64,000 bases of DNA from Streptacidiphilus carbonis (GCF_000787775.1 NZ_BBPM01000019.1:31743-95742), one strand, 5' to 3'; counted from the stretch's first letter, positions 1 through 8,350 are shown. Notes: generated by a model not told the origin, from the sequence alone. Numbers and translations: made by a program.

Positions 1-1
1 C

Positions 2-382
2 GGCCGGGCGTTCAACGAGCGGGAATGGGTTGGCGCGGCAAGCGCGGCGATCACTGCGGAAGCCGCGCGTATCCAGGAGCTGACGGAGGGCGACTGCGGC
101 CTGTGTCATGGCTGGGCGGGCCACCTACAGGTGCTGTCGCGTTTCGAACGCGACGTGCCCGGGACGGTACCTGCCGGACTCGCCGACCTGCTCGCGGAGC
201 GTGTGCTGGCGGGTGCGCGCCTGGAGTCGGCGTTCCTCTTCCCCTTCCAGCGCCCGGATGGCAGCGTGGCCGACGAACCGGGCCTGCTGCAAGGTGCTGT
301 CGGAGTCGCCCTCGCACTGACGCACTACACGGACCCGGATGCGCCGGGCACGGAATGGGACGCGGCATTGCTTCTCGGCTGA
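2..382 (+). CDS. LanC-like lanthionine cyclase domain, C-terminal part (5' end outside window)
   Basis: The frame is open from the window edge to TGA at 380-382, giving 126 residues with no start visible. The zinc-binding Cys-His pair of the LanC family is seen as GLCHGWAGHL (Cys codon 104-106, His 107-109). It is followed by the family's C-terminal PGLLQGAVGVALAL segment and a terminal WDAALLLG. LanC domains cyclise dehydrated Ser/Thr with Cys thiols during lanthipeptide maturation. Whether this is a free LanC or the C-terminal domain of a LanM/LanL-type synthetase cannot be told because the N-terminus is missing. No precursor peptide is visible downstream, so the rest of any pathway would lie before the window. 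Confidence 0.8.
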   Translation, partial: GRAFNEREWVGAASAAITAEAARIQELTEGDCGLCHGWAGHLQVLSRFERDVPGTVPAGLADLLAERVLAGARLESAFLFPFQRPDGSVADEPGLLQGAVGVALALTHYTDPDAPGTEWDAALLLG

Positions 383-410
383 CTGAATGCCGGGGCATGC
401 GCCTGGATTC

Positions 411-1016
411 CTACGTCGCCCGGGTCGGGCGGCGTTGGACGACGTCGGCGGTGACTGTTGTTACCAGGTTGTGGACGGCTGTGGTGGGGCTGGAGTCGCG
501 GTCGGCGAAGAGGAGGTGGCCGCCGCCGACCAGCGAGAGGGTGAGGGAGTCGATGTCGGCGTCGGCGGCGATGCGGCCCAGTTCGCGCTCGTCGGTGAGG
601 TAGGCGGCGACCGCGGCGGTGGCCTGGGTGAGGATCGCGATGCCGCCTCCGGGCCTGGCCTGCCGCAGGCGTGCGCGGAGCTCGTCGCGGAAGGTGATGA
701 GCGGGATGATCGCCACCGGGACCGGGCCGAAGAGCGCGGTAAGCGCGGCGGTGAGGTTGTCGGCCACGGTGCCGGTGCCGGCGGACTCGCGCAGCGCAGC
801 CGCATGCGTTTCGAGTTGGTCGGCCCGGTCGAGCACCAGGTCGGTGAGGAAGGCGTCGAAGTCGGCGAAGTGCCGGTGCAGGACACCTTTTGCGCAGCCC
901 GCCTCGTCGGTGACGGCCCGGCTGGTCAGGCCGTTCGGGCCGTCCCGCAGCAGTACGCGTTCGGCGGCGTCGAAGAGTTGCTGCCGCGCGTCGCGGAGGT
1001 GCACCCCAGTCGGCAC
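411..1016 (-). CDS. TetR/AcrR family transcriptional regulator
   Basis: 201 residues from the GTG at 1016, chosen because GAGAGGA lies about 7 bases upstream; the frame stays open further back but without TetR character. The N-terminal helix-turn-helix reads ARQQLFDAAERVLLRDG followed by TSRAVTDEAGCAKGVLHRHF, the usual TetR recognition helix pattern. The remainder is a helical ligand domain of normal length. It is divergent from a SAM-dependent methyltransferase, and the 74-bp gap holds two palindromes that are probable operators. It probably represses the methyltransferase and perhaps itself. The ligand is unknown. Confidence 0.85.
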   Translation of the reverse strand: MPTGVHLRDARQQLFDAAERVLLRDGPNGLTSRAVTDEAGCAKGVLHRHFADFDAFLTDLVLDRADQLETHAAALRESAGTGTVADNLTAALTALFGPVPVAIIPLITFRDELRARLRQARPGGGIAILTQATAAVAAYLTDERELGRIAADADIDSLTLSLVGGGHLLFADRDSSPTTAVHNLVTTVTADVVQRRPTRAT

Positions 1017-1061
1017 TCGCGGATCCTCTCGCTCACGTGAACCTGTCGGCAATCGTTGCCC

Positions 1062-1098
1062 AGTGGGCGAACGCCCACTAAGGTGGGCGCATGCCCAC
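1062..1098. promoter_or_regulatory. Two tandem palindromes between TetR and methyltransferase genes (putative operators)
   Basis: Palindrome 1 is AGTGGGCGAACGCCCACT at 1062-1079 (8-bp perfect arms, AA centre). Palindrome 2 is GTGGGCGCATGCCCAC at 1083-1098 (6-bp arms), whose centre contains the ATG start codon (1091) of the methyltransferase. The GTGGGC arms begin exactly 20 bp apart, about two helical turns. Arrangement and proximity to a TetR gene suggest repressor binding that would block both transcription and the start region. Binding is inferred. Confidence 0.65.
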
Positions 1099-1954
1099 TC
1101 TACCGCGAGAGCAACCGGACCCGCCCCCGACGGAGTCGCACCGGGCCAGGCGGATGGCCGAGTCCTTCGGTGTGGACGCGCAACGCTACGACCAGTCCCG
1201 GCCGGGCTATCCCGAGGCACTGGTGGCGCGGATCGTTGCCGGAAGCCCCGGGACCGACGTGCTCGACGTCGGCTGCGGCACCGGTATCGCAGCCCGTCAG
1301 TTCCAGGCCGCCGGCTGCACCGTGCTGGGCGTCGAGCCCGATGTGCGGATGGCGGAGTTCGCGCGGGCCCGGGGACTGCAGGTCGAGGTCTCGTCCTTCG
1401 AAGCCTGGGAGTCGGGCGGCCGGAGGTACGACGCGGTCGTCGCCGCCCAGTCGTGGCACTGGGTGGATCCGGTCGCCGGTGCCGTGAAAGCGGCGGAGGT
1501 GTTGCGCCCGGGAGGTCGGCTGGCGATCTTCGGGCACGTGTACGAGCCGGCGCCCGAGGTGGCCGAAGCCTTCGCCGCCGTCTACCGCCGGGTGGTGCCC
1601 GACTCTCCGTTCAACCGCCCGCAGACCCGGAGTCCGCTCGACCTGTACCAGGCGATGTACGCGAATGTCGCCGACCGGATCCGCGAGGCCGGGATCGAGG
1701 CAGGGGTTGGGGCTGGGGCTGGAACCCGGTGCTTCGACGAACCCGAGCAGTGGCGCTTCGACTGGGAGAAGTCCTACACCCGCGACGCGTGGCTGGAGCT
1801 GCTCCCCACCACCGGCGGCCTCACCCAGCTCCGCCCCGAGCAGGTGACCGAGGTCCTGGACGCGGTCGGCGCCGCCATCGACTCCCTGGGCGGAGCCTTC
1901 ACGATGACGTACACCACCCTGGCCACGACCGCCGTACGAACCGACGCCATCTGA
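1091..1954 (+). CDS. Class I SAM-dependent methyltransferase
   Basis: 287 residues. The SAM-binding motif I is VLDVGCGTG (about residues 56-64), followed by an acidic residue in GVEPD and a Tyr/Asp segment RYDAVVAAQSWHWVD typical of motif II in Methyltransf_11/25 proteins. The downstream LRPGGRLAIFG is motif III. Substrate is unknown; the protein resembles small-molecule methyltransferases that are often paired with a TetR gene. The start codon lies inside the second palindrome of the divergent promoter region, and no good ribosome site precedes it. Expression is therefore probably under the neighbouring TetR protein, possibly from a very short leader. Confidence 0.85.
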   Translation: MPTLPREQPDPPPTESHRARRMAESFGVDAQRYDQSRPGYPEALVARIVAGSPGTDVLDVGCGTGIAARQFQAAGCTVLGVEPDVRMAEFARARGLQVEVSSFEAWESGGRRYDAVVAAQSWHWVDPVAGAVKAAEVLRPGGRLAIFGHVYEPAPEVAEAFAAVYRRVVPDSPFNRPQTRSPLDLYQAMYANVADRIREAGIEAGVGAGAGTRCFDEPEQWRFDWEKSYTRDAWLELLPTTGGLTQLRPEQVTEVLDAVGAAIDSLGGAFTMTYTTLATTAVRTDAI

Positions 1955-1956
1955 TC

Positions 1957-1995
1957 GACCCCGGCCGACGGCGGTTTGCTACCGTCGTCCGGGTC
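1957..1995 (+). terminator. Imperfect hairpin after methyltransferase gene
   Basis: GACGGCGGT (1967-1975) and ACCGTCGTC (1981-1989) pair with one G-T, and outer GACC/GGTC blocks extend the stem. It directly follows the methyltransferase stop. There is no U-tract, as is common in high-GC actinomycetes. Confidence 0.4.
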
Positions 1996-2020
1996 AGGTC
2001 AACAGTTCGGGGGCATGGGC

Positions 2021-3238
2021 ATGGCAGGGTTCAAGACACCTCCGCAGAGCGACTTCCACACCTACTCGGGGCTGATGACCACTCAGGGCGGGCATCTCTC
2101 CACGCTCAACCAGTGGTGCGGCAACCAGTGTTCGGAGACCACCGGACTGGACGGGCTGCTGATGCTGCTGCGGCCGGTGGTTCCGGAGTTCTCCGGCTTC
2201 TTCTCCGAGAAGATCAGCCAGTGCGTGCGCGGGATGGCCCTGGTCTCCTCCAAGGTGAACCAGACCAGCGCCGAGTACTTCAGCACGGACCAGGACGTGG
2301 CCGCCCAGCTGGCCAAGCTCTACCCGGCGCCGATCACCGGCTTCCCCGACGTCGGCGCCATTCCCGGCACCTCGCTCGTCGGCAACTTCACCGACCAGGA
2401 CGTGACCCTGACCGAGCCCGCCAGCGGTGCCGAGGACACGGCCAAGAACATCGAGCACCAGCTGATGATCATCCGTCAGGGCTTCGGCGCGGGACCGCTG
2501 GCGACGGCGGAGAAGGTCTTCAAGTACTTCACCGGCCAGAGCCTGGTCGGGCTGCTGCTCGAACCGCTGGCCGGGAAGTACGGGCAGTTGCTGTATCTGC
2601 ACGACGCCTACGGCCAGCTCGGCGACGGCCTCTACACGGTCGCCGGAACGATCAGGAAGGGCTCCTGGGGACTCGCCCAGGAGTGGACCGGATCCGCGGC
2701 CACAGCTTTCGACTCCTACCTGTTCAGCTGGAGCATGGGGATCGGCGGGCTGGGCGACGCGGCCAAGGTCGTGGCGAAGATCTACAAGGACGGGTACGAC
2801 GCGGTCGTACTGCTGGTCCAGGCCGCGCTGCGGGAGATGGACTCGCTGCTGAACAACGTACTGCCCAAGCTGGCCGAGGACGGCGGCGAGATGGTGGAGG
2901 GCGATGCCGCGATCGAGGCAATCGGGGGCGGTCCCGAGGACCCGGTCGCCGATGTCGTCGCCGGCGTGTTCACGGCCTACAAGATGTACAAGATATACAA
3001 GGACATAGCCCTGGCCATCACGATCATCAACGCTGTCGAGACCATCTTCACCTCCATCCAGAAGGCGATCAAGGGCATCGAGAACGGTGTGCAGGCCGTC
3101 GCCAAGATGATCAACTCGCCGATGCCGACCATCGGCAGCCTGGTCAACGACGTCGAGAACCGCGGCTTCGACTTCGAGAAGGGCGCCTGGGATCCCACCC
3201 TCGGTGCGGTCAGGGTCGGGATGCTCCCCTCGGCCTGA
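2021..3238 (+). CDS. Putative type VII (ESX-like) secreted protein with EspC-like and WXG-like regions
   Basis: 405 residues from ATG 2021, which has GGGGG 7 bases upstream; ATG 2015 and TTG 1976 are in-frame alternatives. The N-terminal ~110 residues are helical and resemble EspC-type ESX proteins (GLDGLLMLLRPVVPEF, then SSKVNQTSAEYFSTDQDVA). A WXG-like element, QEWTGSAATAFDSYL, lies near residue 222. Hydrophobic helices follow (VADVVAGVFTAYKMYKIYK, ALAITIINAVETIF). There is no classical signal peptide. Family assignment is by pattern only. It leads a unit with the two following small genes. It could be an ESX substrate, a toxin carrier or a chaperone-bound partner; no toxin domain is recognised. 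Confidence 0.55.
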   Translation: MAGFKTPPQSDFHTYSGLMTTQGGHLSTLNQWCGNQCSETTGLDGLLMLLRPVVPEFSGFFSEKISQCVRGMALVSSKVNQTSAEYFSTDQDVAAQLAKLYPAPITGFPDVGAIPGTSLVGNFTDQDVTLTEPASGAEDTAKNIEHQLMIIRQGFGAGPLATAEKVFKYFTGQSLVGLLLEPLAGKYGQLLYLHDAYGQLGDGLYTVAGTIRKGSWGLAQEWTGSAATAFDSYLFSWSMGIGGLGDAAKVVAKIYKDGYDAVVLLVQAALREMDSLLNNVLPKLAEDGGEMVEGDAAIEAIGGGPEDPVADVVAGVFTAYKMYKIYKDIALAITIINAVETIFTSIQKAIKGIENGVQAVAKMINSPMPTIGSLVNDVENRGFDFEKGAWDPTLGAVRVGMLPSA

Positions 3239-3280
3239 GCTCCCCGCGCTCCCCGCTTCCCACGATCGGAGAACCGCCCC

Positions 3281-3574
3281 ATGTCATCAGCCTTCCACGG
3301 CAGCGGCCTAGGCGGCCGGCCCCTCGGTGAACGGGGCGGGCAGCGCAGCCCGTCCGCGCCGCCGGCGGCCCCTCCCGCAGACGCGCCGCCGCAGGGCACC
3401 GTCGCGGACTCCTGGCAGGCGGCCACCGAGAGCCCGGAGCAGCGGGCCATCGCCGCGCGCATCTATGCCGAGCTCAAGGCCGGTGCCGACGTCGACCAGG
3501 TCCGGCACCTCATCGGCCAACTGGAGCAGACAGTGAAGAGCCGGGCCCGCTCGGTCGGGAGGGGGCGACGATGA
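3281..3574 (+). CDS. Hypothetical small protein of the WXG-like unit
   Basis: 97 residues, ATG with GGAG upstream (GATCGGAGAACCGCCCC). The N-terminal ~45 residues are Gly/Pro/Ala-rich and probably disordered; the C-terminal half forms a predicted helical segment with SPEQRAIAARIYAELKAG and VRHLIGQLEQTVKSR. No domain is recognised. Its stop overlaps the start of the next gene by 4 bp, which implies translational coupling, and it follows the WXG-like gene by 42 bp. A small acidic/basic helical partner for the secreted protein is one possibility but is not shown by the sequence. Confidence 0.6.
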   Translation: MSSAFHGSGLGGRPLGERGGQRSPSAPPAAPPADAPPQGTVADSWQAATESPEQRAIAARIYAELKAGADVDQVRHLIGQLEQTVKSRARSVGRGRR

Positions 3575-4188
3575 TCGAGCAACTGCGCGAGTGCACGCTC
3601 ACCAGCAGGCACACCCTGCACAGCACCACCTTCGAGGTGTCCGTCGACGTCGAAGGGCAGCCGAAGCCGGTCGCGCGCCTGCACAAGGACCATGTCTTCA
3701 CCTCCGTGCACGCGCTGTCCGTCCTCACCGGTCCTGGCCTGGACGTGCTGGAGGGGTGGGTGACGCCGCGCTGGGCGGCGACTGCGGATGAGCAGCGGAC
3801 CCGGATCGGCACGGTGGACCACAGCGACAGCCGGGTGGTCGGCGGCGAGCAGTGGACCTTCGAGCAGCACGGCCTGCCCACCCTGGTCGGCCGTCCGACC
3901 GGCGCTACCCGGGCCCGCTACAGCGGCCCGCTCAACCTGGTGCCGATGAAGCGAACCATGGACATGCTCTTCAGCTACCGGGTCCGGTTCCAGGGCCCCG
4001 GGTCCGAGGGCTTCGAGTTCGCCCGGCTGACCGGTACCGGGCACCCCCGCTATTCGCTCCACCTCCACGACGACCGCGTCAGTACCCTGCTCGCCCTCTC
4101 GGCGGTCTACTACTACGACCGCGTCCTTGACGACGCCCCCCGCAAGAGCCTGATGAACACCTTCGGGACCTTCCTCCCCGGCAAGTGA
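3571..4188 (+). CDS. Hypothetical protein, possible tubby/LURP-one-like beta fold
   Basis: 205 residues; ATG overlaps the preceding stop (ATGA), with GGGAGGGGG just upstream. The sequence is rich in beta-type segments (TFEVSVDVEG, EQWTFEQHGLPTLVGRPTG, FSYRVRFQGPG), and lacks transmembrane segments or a signal peptide. The order DHVFTSVHALSVL..VLEGWVTPRW..RIGTVDH is reminiscent of LURP-one/tubby C-terminal-like proteins, but this is a weak resemblance and no catalytic motif is seen. It is coupled to the preceding small gene and, through it, to the WXG-like protein. Nothing certain can be said about its role. Confidence 0.6.
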   Translation: MIEQLRECTLTSRHTLHSTTFEVSVDVEGQPKPVARLHKDHVFTSVHALSVLTGPGLDVLEGWVTPRWAATADEQRTRIGTVDHSDSRVVGGEQWTFEQHGLPTLVGRPTGATRARYSGPLNLVPMKRTMDMLFSYRVRFQGPGSEGFEFARLTGTGHPRYSLHLHDDRVSTLLALSAVYYYDRVLDDAPRKSLMNTFGTFLPGK

Positions 4189-4367
4189 GGCCGCGTCCGG
4201 GACCAGGGTCGGGGGCCCGGGACCCCGGGGGTAACCGCGGGGTGGAGTTGGGTGGTTCCCGCATTACGGACGGTGTCCGGGATTCCTAGTGTGATCTTCG
4301 GAGGCACGCAGCCGCGTGCCCGTGGCCCGGGGAGTTGCGATTCCCCCGTCCGATCGGAGGTCCCACG

Positions 4368-5162
4368 GTGATCGAAGCCCGTGGCCTGAGCAAGAAGTAC
4401 GGCGGAGTGCAGGCGGTGAGCGATCTGAGCTTCGAGGTCCGGCCCGGCGTGGTGACCGGGTTCCTCGGGCCGAACGGCTCGGGGAAGTCCACGACGATGC
4501 GGATGGCGCTGGGACTCGACGCGCCGGACCGGGGCACGGTCAGGATCGGCGGTCGGCGCTACCGCGATCTGGCCTGGCCGTTGCGCGAGGTCGGTTCGCT
4601 GCTGGAGGCGCGCTCGTTCCATCCGGGCCGAAGCGCGCGGGCGCATCTGAGCGCCCTGGCGGCCGGCAACGCCATCCCGGCGTCCCGGGTCGGCGAGGTG
4701 CTGGAGCTCACCGGCCTGGCGGGGGCGGCGGGGCGCCGGGCCGGGAAGTTCTCCCTCGGCATGGCCCAGCGCCTGGGCATCGCGGCGGCGCTGCTGGGCG
4801 ATCCGGGGGTGCTGCTGCTCGACGAGCCGATCAACGGGCTCGACCCCGAGGGCATCCGGTGGATCAGGGACCTGATGAAGTCGCTGGCCGCGGAGGGCCG
4901 GACGGTGTTCGTCTCCAGCCACCTGATCAGCGAGATGGCCCTGACCGCGACGCGGGTGATCGTGATCGGCGGGGGCCGGCTGCTCGCCGACACCACGGTG
5001 GACGAGTTGTCCGCCGGGGCGGCGTCGCTGGAGGACGCGTTCCTGCAACTGACCTCCGCCAGCGCCGAGTTCCGCGCGGACGGCGGAGAGCGCAGCCCCG
5101 GCGGCCGGGCGGGCGGAGACTCCGGATACTCCCAGTACCCGATGGCGAGGAGGTCGTCATGA
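4368..5162 (+). CDS. ABC transporter ATP-binding protein
   Basis: 264 residues from GTG 4368, which has CGGAGG 7 bases upstream; a TTG at 4335 is an unlikely alternative. Walker A is GPNGSGKST, the signature is FSLGMAQRLG (a variant of LSGGQ), Walker B is VLLLDEPINGLD and the switch His lies in VFVSSHLISEM. This is the DRA/CcmA-type ATPase subfamily used by antibiotic and peptide exporters. It overlaps the permease gene by 4 bp and is followed by a histidine kinase and a LuxR-type regulator. The four genes therefore look like an export or self-protection module controlled by its own two-component system. Confidence 0.9.
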   Translation: MIEARGLSKKYGGVQAVSDLSFEVRPGVVTGFLGPNGSGKSTTMRMALGLDAPDRGTVRIGGRRYRDLAWPLREVGSLLEARSFHPGRSARAHLSALAAGNAIPASRVGEVLELTGLAGAAGRRAGKFSLGMAQRLGIAAALLGDPGVLLLDEPINGLDPEGIRWIRDLMKSLAAEGRTVFVSSHLISEMALTATRVIVIGGGRLLADTTVDELSAGAASLEDAFLQLTSASAEFRADGGERSPGGRAGGDSGYSQYPMARRSS

Positions 5163-5998
5163 CCGGGATCACTGTGAGCGGCACGGACAACGCGAGCGGC
5201 ACACGCGGCCGGAGCCGCGCCGTCAGCGGCGGGCACTACCGGTTCCGGCATGCCGCCCGGATGGAGTGGGTCAAACTCCGTACCCTGCGTTCGACCTGGT
5301 GGACCCTGGGGATCACCGCGGTCGGCGCGGTGGCCATCGGCGTGGGCGTCGGGGCCGGCACCCGTGACGGCTCCGGCGACCTGACGAACAACGCGCTGGT
5401 CGGGATGGTCCCCGGGCTGCTGCTCACCGGGGTGCTCGGGGTGCTGGTGACGACGGCCGAGTACAGCTCCGGCATGATCCGCTCCACGCTGGCCGCGATC
5501 CCGCGCCGACCGCTGGCGCTGGCGGCCAAGGCCGCGGTGTTCGGCGCGCTGGCGCTGGCCTTCGGGGAGCTCGCCTCGTTCGCCTCCTTCTTCGCCGGCG
5601 GGGCGGCCCTCGGGCACGGCATCGCGGCGCCCACGCTGGGCCGGCCGGGCGTACTGCGCGCCGTGGTGTTCTCCGGGATGAGCTTCGCCCTGATCGGTCT
5701 GATCGGCGTCGGCCTGGGCGCCATCGTGCGCCACACCGCGGCGGCGATCGCCATGGTGGTCGGGGGTGTGTACGTGCTGGGGCAGGTAGTCGGCGCGCTC
5801 GCACACGCGGCGGCGCCGTACATGCCGATTCTGATCGTCGCGAACTCGCTCAGCACCACCAGGCCGCCGACCTGCAGCGCGGGCTCCGGATCGTGCCCGC
5901 AGATGCTCTCGGCCTGGTCGGGTCTCGGCATGCTCGGCCTGTACGCCGCGGTGGTCCTGGTCATCGGCGGGTGGCTGCTCGCCCGGCGCGACGCCTGA
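5159..5998 (+). CDS. ABC transporter permease
   Basis: 279 residues; ATG 5159 overlaps the ATPase stop and is preceded by GAGGAGG. A soluble N-terminus of about 35 residues is followed by MEWVKLRTLRSTWW, the amphipathic entry sequence common in ABC2-type permeases. Six hydrophobic segments follow, among them TLGITAVGAVAIGVGVG, GLLLTGVLGVLVTTAEYSSG and the last, LYAAVVLVIGGWLLARRD. TAEYSSGMIRSTLAAIPRR is a loop typical of this permease family in Streptomyces. Partner of the preceding ATPase; substrate not deducible. Confidence 0.85.
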   Translation: MTGITVSGTDNASGTRGRSRAVSGGHYRFRHAARMEWVKLRTLRSTWWTLGITAVGAVAIGVGVGAGTRDGSGDLTNNALVGMVPGLLLTGVLGVLVTTAEYSSGMIRSTLAAIPRRPLALAAKAAVFGALALAFGELASFASFFAGGAALGHGIAAPTLGRPGVLRAVVFSGMSFALIGLIGVGLGAIVRHTAAAIAMVVGGVYVLGQVVGALAHAAAPYMPILIVANSLSTTRPPTCSAGSGSCPQMLSAWSGLGMLGLYAAVVLVIGGWLLARRDA

Positions 5999-6020
5999 GC
6001 GGGGAAATAGGATCAGCGGC

Positions 6021-7430
6021 ATGGGCAGCAAGGGGCCGGGGAGCAGGAGCGGGCCGGTCAACGCCGTCCCGCGGGCCCCGTTCGGGCGGCGGGCCCGGCG
6101 GGAGCTGGCGTTCTGCCTGCTCGGGCTTCCGTTCGTGGTGCTCAACGCGTTCACGGTCTTCTTCGCCGTGGTCCTGCTGCTGACGCTGACGGGTCGGCAG
6201 CCGTGGACCGTCGACGACAACCCGAGTCCGTGGACCGTGCTGGTGGCGGTGTCCGTCGTGGTGCTGCTGACCTTGCTGCTGGTGGTGTCGGGCGGCGCGC
6301 GGCGGCTCGGCGCGAGCTGCCGGTGGGCGGTCGGCTTCCTGCTCGGCGAGCAGGTCGCGGCTCCGCCGCCGCCCCCGGGGCGGTCAGGACGGGGACGCCG
6401 GGGCGGGGGCGGACTGCGCGCCGCGCTGGGCGACGGCCCGTCGTGGCGCGCGGTGGCGTACCTCTTCCTCAAGCTGCCGACCGCGCTGCTGGAGGCCTAT
6501 GCCGCCCTGGTGTTCTGGGGCGCGGGACTGGTGAACCTGACCTACCCGTTCTGGTGGAACTCCTTCCGCAACCACCCCGACGGCACGCGGCTCAGCCCGG
6601 TGCCCGTGGTGACGCCGTTCGACTGGTCCGGCGCCGGGCACTTCCAGATCACCACCTTCCCCGGCACCTTCGCCGCCCTCGGCGCGGGCGTGGGCATGCT
6701 GCTCGCCGCCCCGTGGGTGACCAGGGCCGTGGTGGCCGGCGACCGGTGGCTCATCCGCAACCTGCTCGGTCCGCGGCCGCTCGCCCAGCGGCTGACCGAC
6801 CTCGAACACACCCGCGCCCTGGCGGTCGACGACGCCGCCGCACGGCTCCGCCGCCTGGAGCGCGACCTGCACGACGGCGCCCAGATCCGGCTGGCCACCC
6901 TGGCGCTGAACCTCGGCATGGCCAAGCGGAAGCTCGGCGAGAGCGGCGCGGTCCCGCACCCGGACGAGGCCAGGGAGCTGGTGGACGCCGCACTCCAGGG
7001 CGCCAAGGACGCGCTGAGCGAGCTGCGGGAACTGGCCCGCGGCATCCATCCGGCGGTGCTCGACACCGGCCTCGCCGACGCGCTCGCCACACTCGTCGCG
7101 GGCAACGCGGTCCCCACCGAGTTGACCGCGGACATCACGGTCAGGCCGACTCCGGCGATCGAGACGATCGCCTACTTCTGCACCGCGGAACTGCTGGCCA
7201 ACGCCACCAAGCACAGTGGGGCCGGGCTGATCGCGATCGAGGTGACCCAACGGGCGGAGGTCCTGGTGCTGCGGATCGCGGACGACGGGCGCGGCGGGGC
7301 GGACCCGGCCCGCGGCAGCGGCCTGTCCGGGCTGAAGGACCGGGTCGCGGTGGTGGACGGCAGACTGGACATCACCAGCCCGCCCGGCGGTCCGACCCGG
7401 GCCACCGTGGTACTCCCCCTTCGCGCCTAG
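6021..7430 (+). CDS. Sensor histidine kinase, NarL-type partner (HisKA_3)
   Basis: 469 residues. The N-terminal ~250 residues contain four hydrophobic helices arranged as in 'Sensor' domain kinases (ELAFCLLGLPFVVLNAFTVF, TVLVAVSVVVLLTLLLVV, AVAYLFLKLPTALLEAYAAL, and one near FAALGAGVGMLLAAPWV). The dimerisation/phosphoacceptor motif is RLERDLHDGAQIRLATLAL with His in LHDGA. ATP-binding features are the N box AELLANATKHS and the G box DDGRGGADPARGSGLSGLKDR. It probably senses membrane or cell-wall stress and phosphorylates the regulator 10 bp downstream. The gene lies 22 bp after the permease, in the same operon. Confidence 0.9.
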   Translation: MGSKGPGSRSGPVNAVPRAPFGRRARRELAFCLLGLPFVVLNAFTVFFAVVLLLTLTGRQPWTVDDNPSPWTVLVAVSVVVLLTLLLVVSGGARRLGASCRWAVGFLLGEQVAAPPPPPGRSGRGRRGGGGLRAALGDGPSWRAVAYLFLKLPTALLEAYAALVFWGAGLVNLTYPFWWNSFRNHPDGTRLSPVPVVTPFDWSGAGHFQITTFPGTFAALGAGVGMLLAAPWVTRAVVAGDRWLIRNLLGPRPLAQRLTDLEHTRALAVDDAAARLRRLERDLHDGAQIRLATLALNLGMAKRKLGESGAVPHPDEARELVDAALQGAKDALSELRELARGIHPAVLDTGLADALATLVAGNAVPTELTADITVRPTPAIETIAYFCTAELLANATKHSGAGLIAIEVTQRAEVLVLRIADDGRGGADPARGSGLSGLKDRVAVVDGRLDITSPPGGPTRATVVLPLRA

Positions 7431-7440
7431 GAGTCCGCTG

Positions 7441-8085
7441 ATGCGCATCGTGATCGCCGAGGACGCGGCCCTGTTCCGGGCCGGGCTGGTGCGGCTGCTG
7501 GAGGACGACGGCCATACCGTGTGCGCCGCGGTGGCCGACGGCGGCGCGATGCTCTCCGCGGCGGTCGAGCACCGGCCCGACGTCGTGATCGCGGACATCC
7601 GGATGCCGCCCACCTTCACCGACGAGGGCCTGCGCGCCGCCCTCGAACTGCGACGCACCCACCCGGACACATCCGTCCTCGTCCTGTCCCAGTACATCGA
7701 GACCCGGTACGCGGCCAGCCTGCTGCACGGCAGTCCCGCGGGCGTGGGCTACCTGCTCAAGGAGCGCGTGGCCGACGTCGCGGAGTTCACCGACGCCGTC
7801 ACCCGCGTGGCCGCCGGCGGGACGGCGCTGGACCGCGAGGTCGTCAGCCAACTGCTCGCCGCCAGCCACCGCACCGGCGGGCTCGACCCGCTGACCCCTC
7901 GGGAACGCGAGGTGCTCGCCCTGATGGCCGAGGGCCGCTCCAACACCGGCATCGCCGCAGCCCTCGTGCTCACCCTCGGAACGGTCGAGAAGCACATCGC
8001 CAGCATCTTCACCAAGCTCGACCTGCCGCCCTCGGAGGGCGACAACCGCCGCGTACTCGCAGTTCTGCGCCACCTCGACGCCTGA
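7441..8085 (+). CDS. LuxR/NarL-family response regulator
   Basis: 214 residues, ATG with AGGAG upstream. The receiver domain shows the acidic pair in IVIAEDAALFRAG, the phosphoacceptor Asp in VVIADIRMPP and the conserved Lys in YLLKERVAD. The C-terminal LuxR helix-turn-helix is LTPREREVLALMAEGRSNTGIAAALVLTLGTVEKHI, with PSEGDNRRVLAVL as the closing helix. It forms the output of the kinase encoded just upstream and probably controls the ABC transporter in the same operon. DNA target unknown. Confidence 0.92.
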   Translation: MRIVIAEDAALFRAGLVRLLEDDGHTVCAAVADGGAMLSAAVEHRPDVVIADIRMPPTFTDEGLRAALELRRTHPDTSVLVLSQYIETRYAASLLHGSPAGVGYLLKERVADVAEFTDAVTRVAAGGTALDREVVSQLLAASHRTGGLDPLTPREREVLALMAEGRSNTGIAAALVLTLGTVEKHIASIFTKLDLPPSEGDNRRVLAVLRHLDA

Positions 8086-8161
8086 CCTGCCGGGGAACGT
8101 CTGTGCGGGGGCGGGGCGTTCTTTCGGGGTGGGCGGATTCGGGATCATCAGCGAAGTGTTC

Positions 8162-8320
8162 ATGCCGAGCAGCCGCTACCGCGAGGAAGAGCGGAACCGG
8201 CTTGAGTGGACCCGCGACGACGAGGGGGAGGGCGACCCCTACCGAGGGCCGATAGACCTGGACGGCGGCAAGGTCGTGGTCCGGCTTCCGGTACCGCCGG
8301 ACGGGGACGAGGCGGAGTAG
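8162..8320 (+). CDS. Small charged hypothetical protein
   Basis: 52 residues from ATG 8162 (a GTG at 8129 in frame would give 63). Highly charged, with RYREEERNRLEWTRDDEG followed by a short beta-like segment GGKVVVRLPVPPDGDEAE. Third-position GC is high, supporting coding. No domain recognised and the ribosome site is weak. A hairpin lies immediately downstream. Confidence 0.45.
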   Translation: MPSSRYREEERNRLEWTRDDEGEGDPYRGPIDLDGGKVVVRLPVPPDGDEAE

Positions 8321-8330
8321 TCCTGAGGAG

Positions 8331-8350
8331 TCCCGGAGAGCGCTCCGGGA
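8331..8350 (+). terminator. Hairpin after small charged ORF
   Basis: TCCCGGAG (8331-8338) and CTCCGGGA (8343-8350) form perfect 8-bp arms around a 4-base loop, 10 bp after the stop at 8320. No U-tract. Confidence 0.55.

Noticed and set aside
619..3330. Very long open frame of 903 codons on the plus strand
   Set aside because: It overlaps the TetR, methyltransferase and WXG-like genes in another frame, is Arg/Gly-rich and has no domain pattern; it is a GC-composition artefact.
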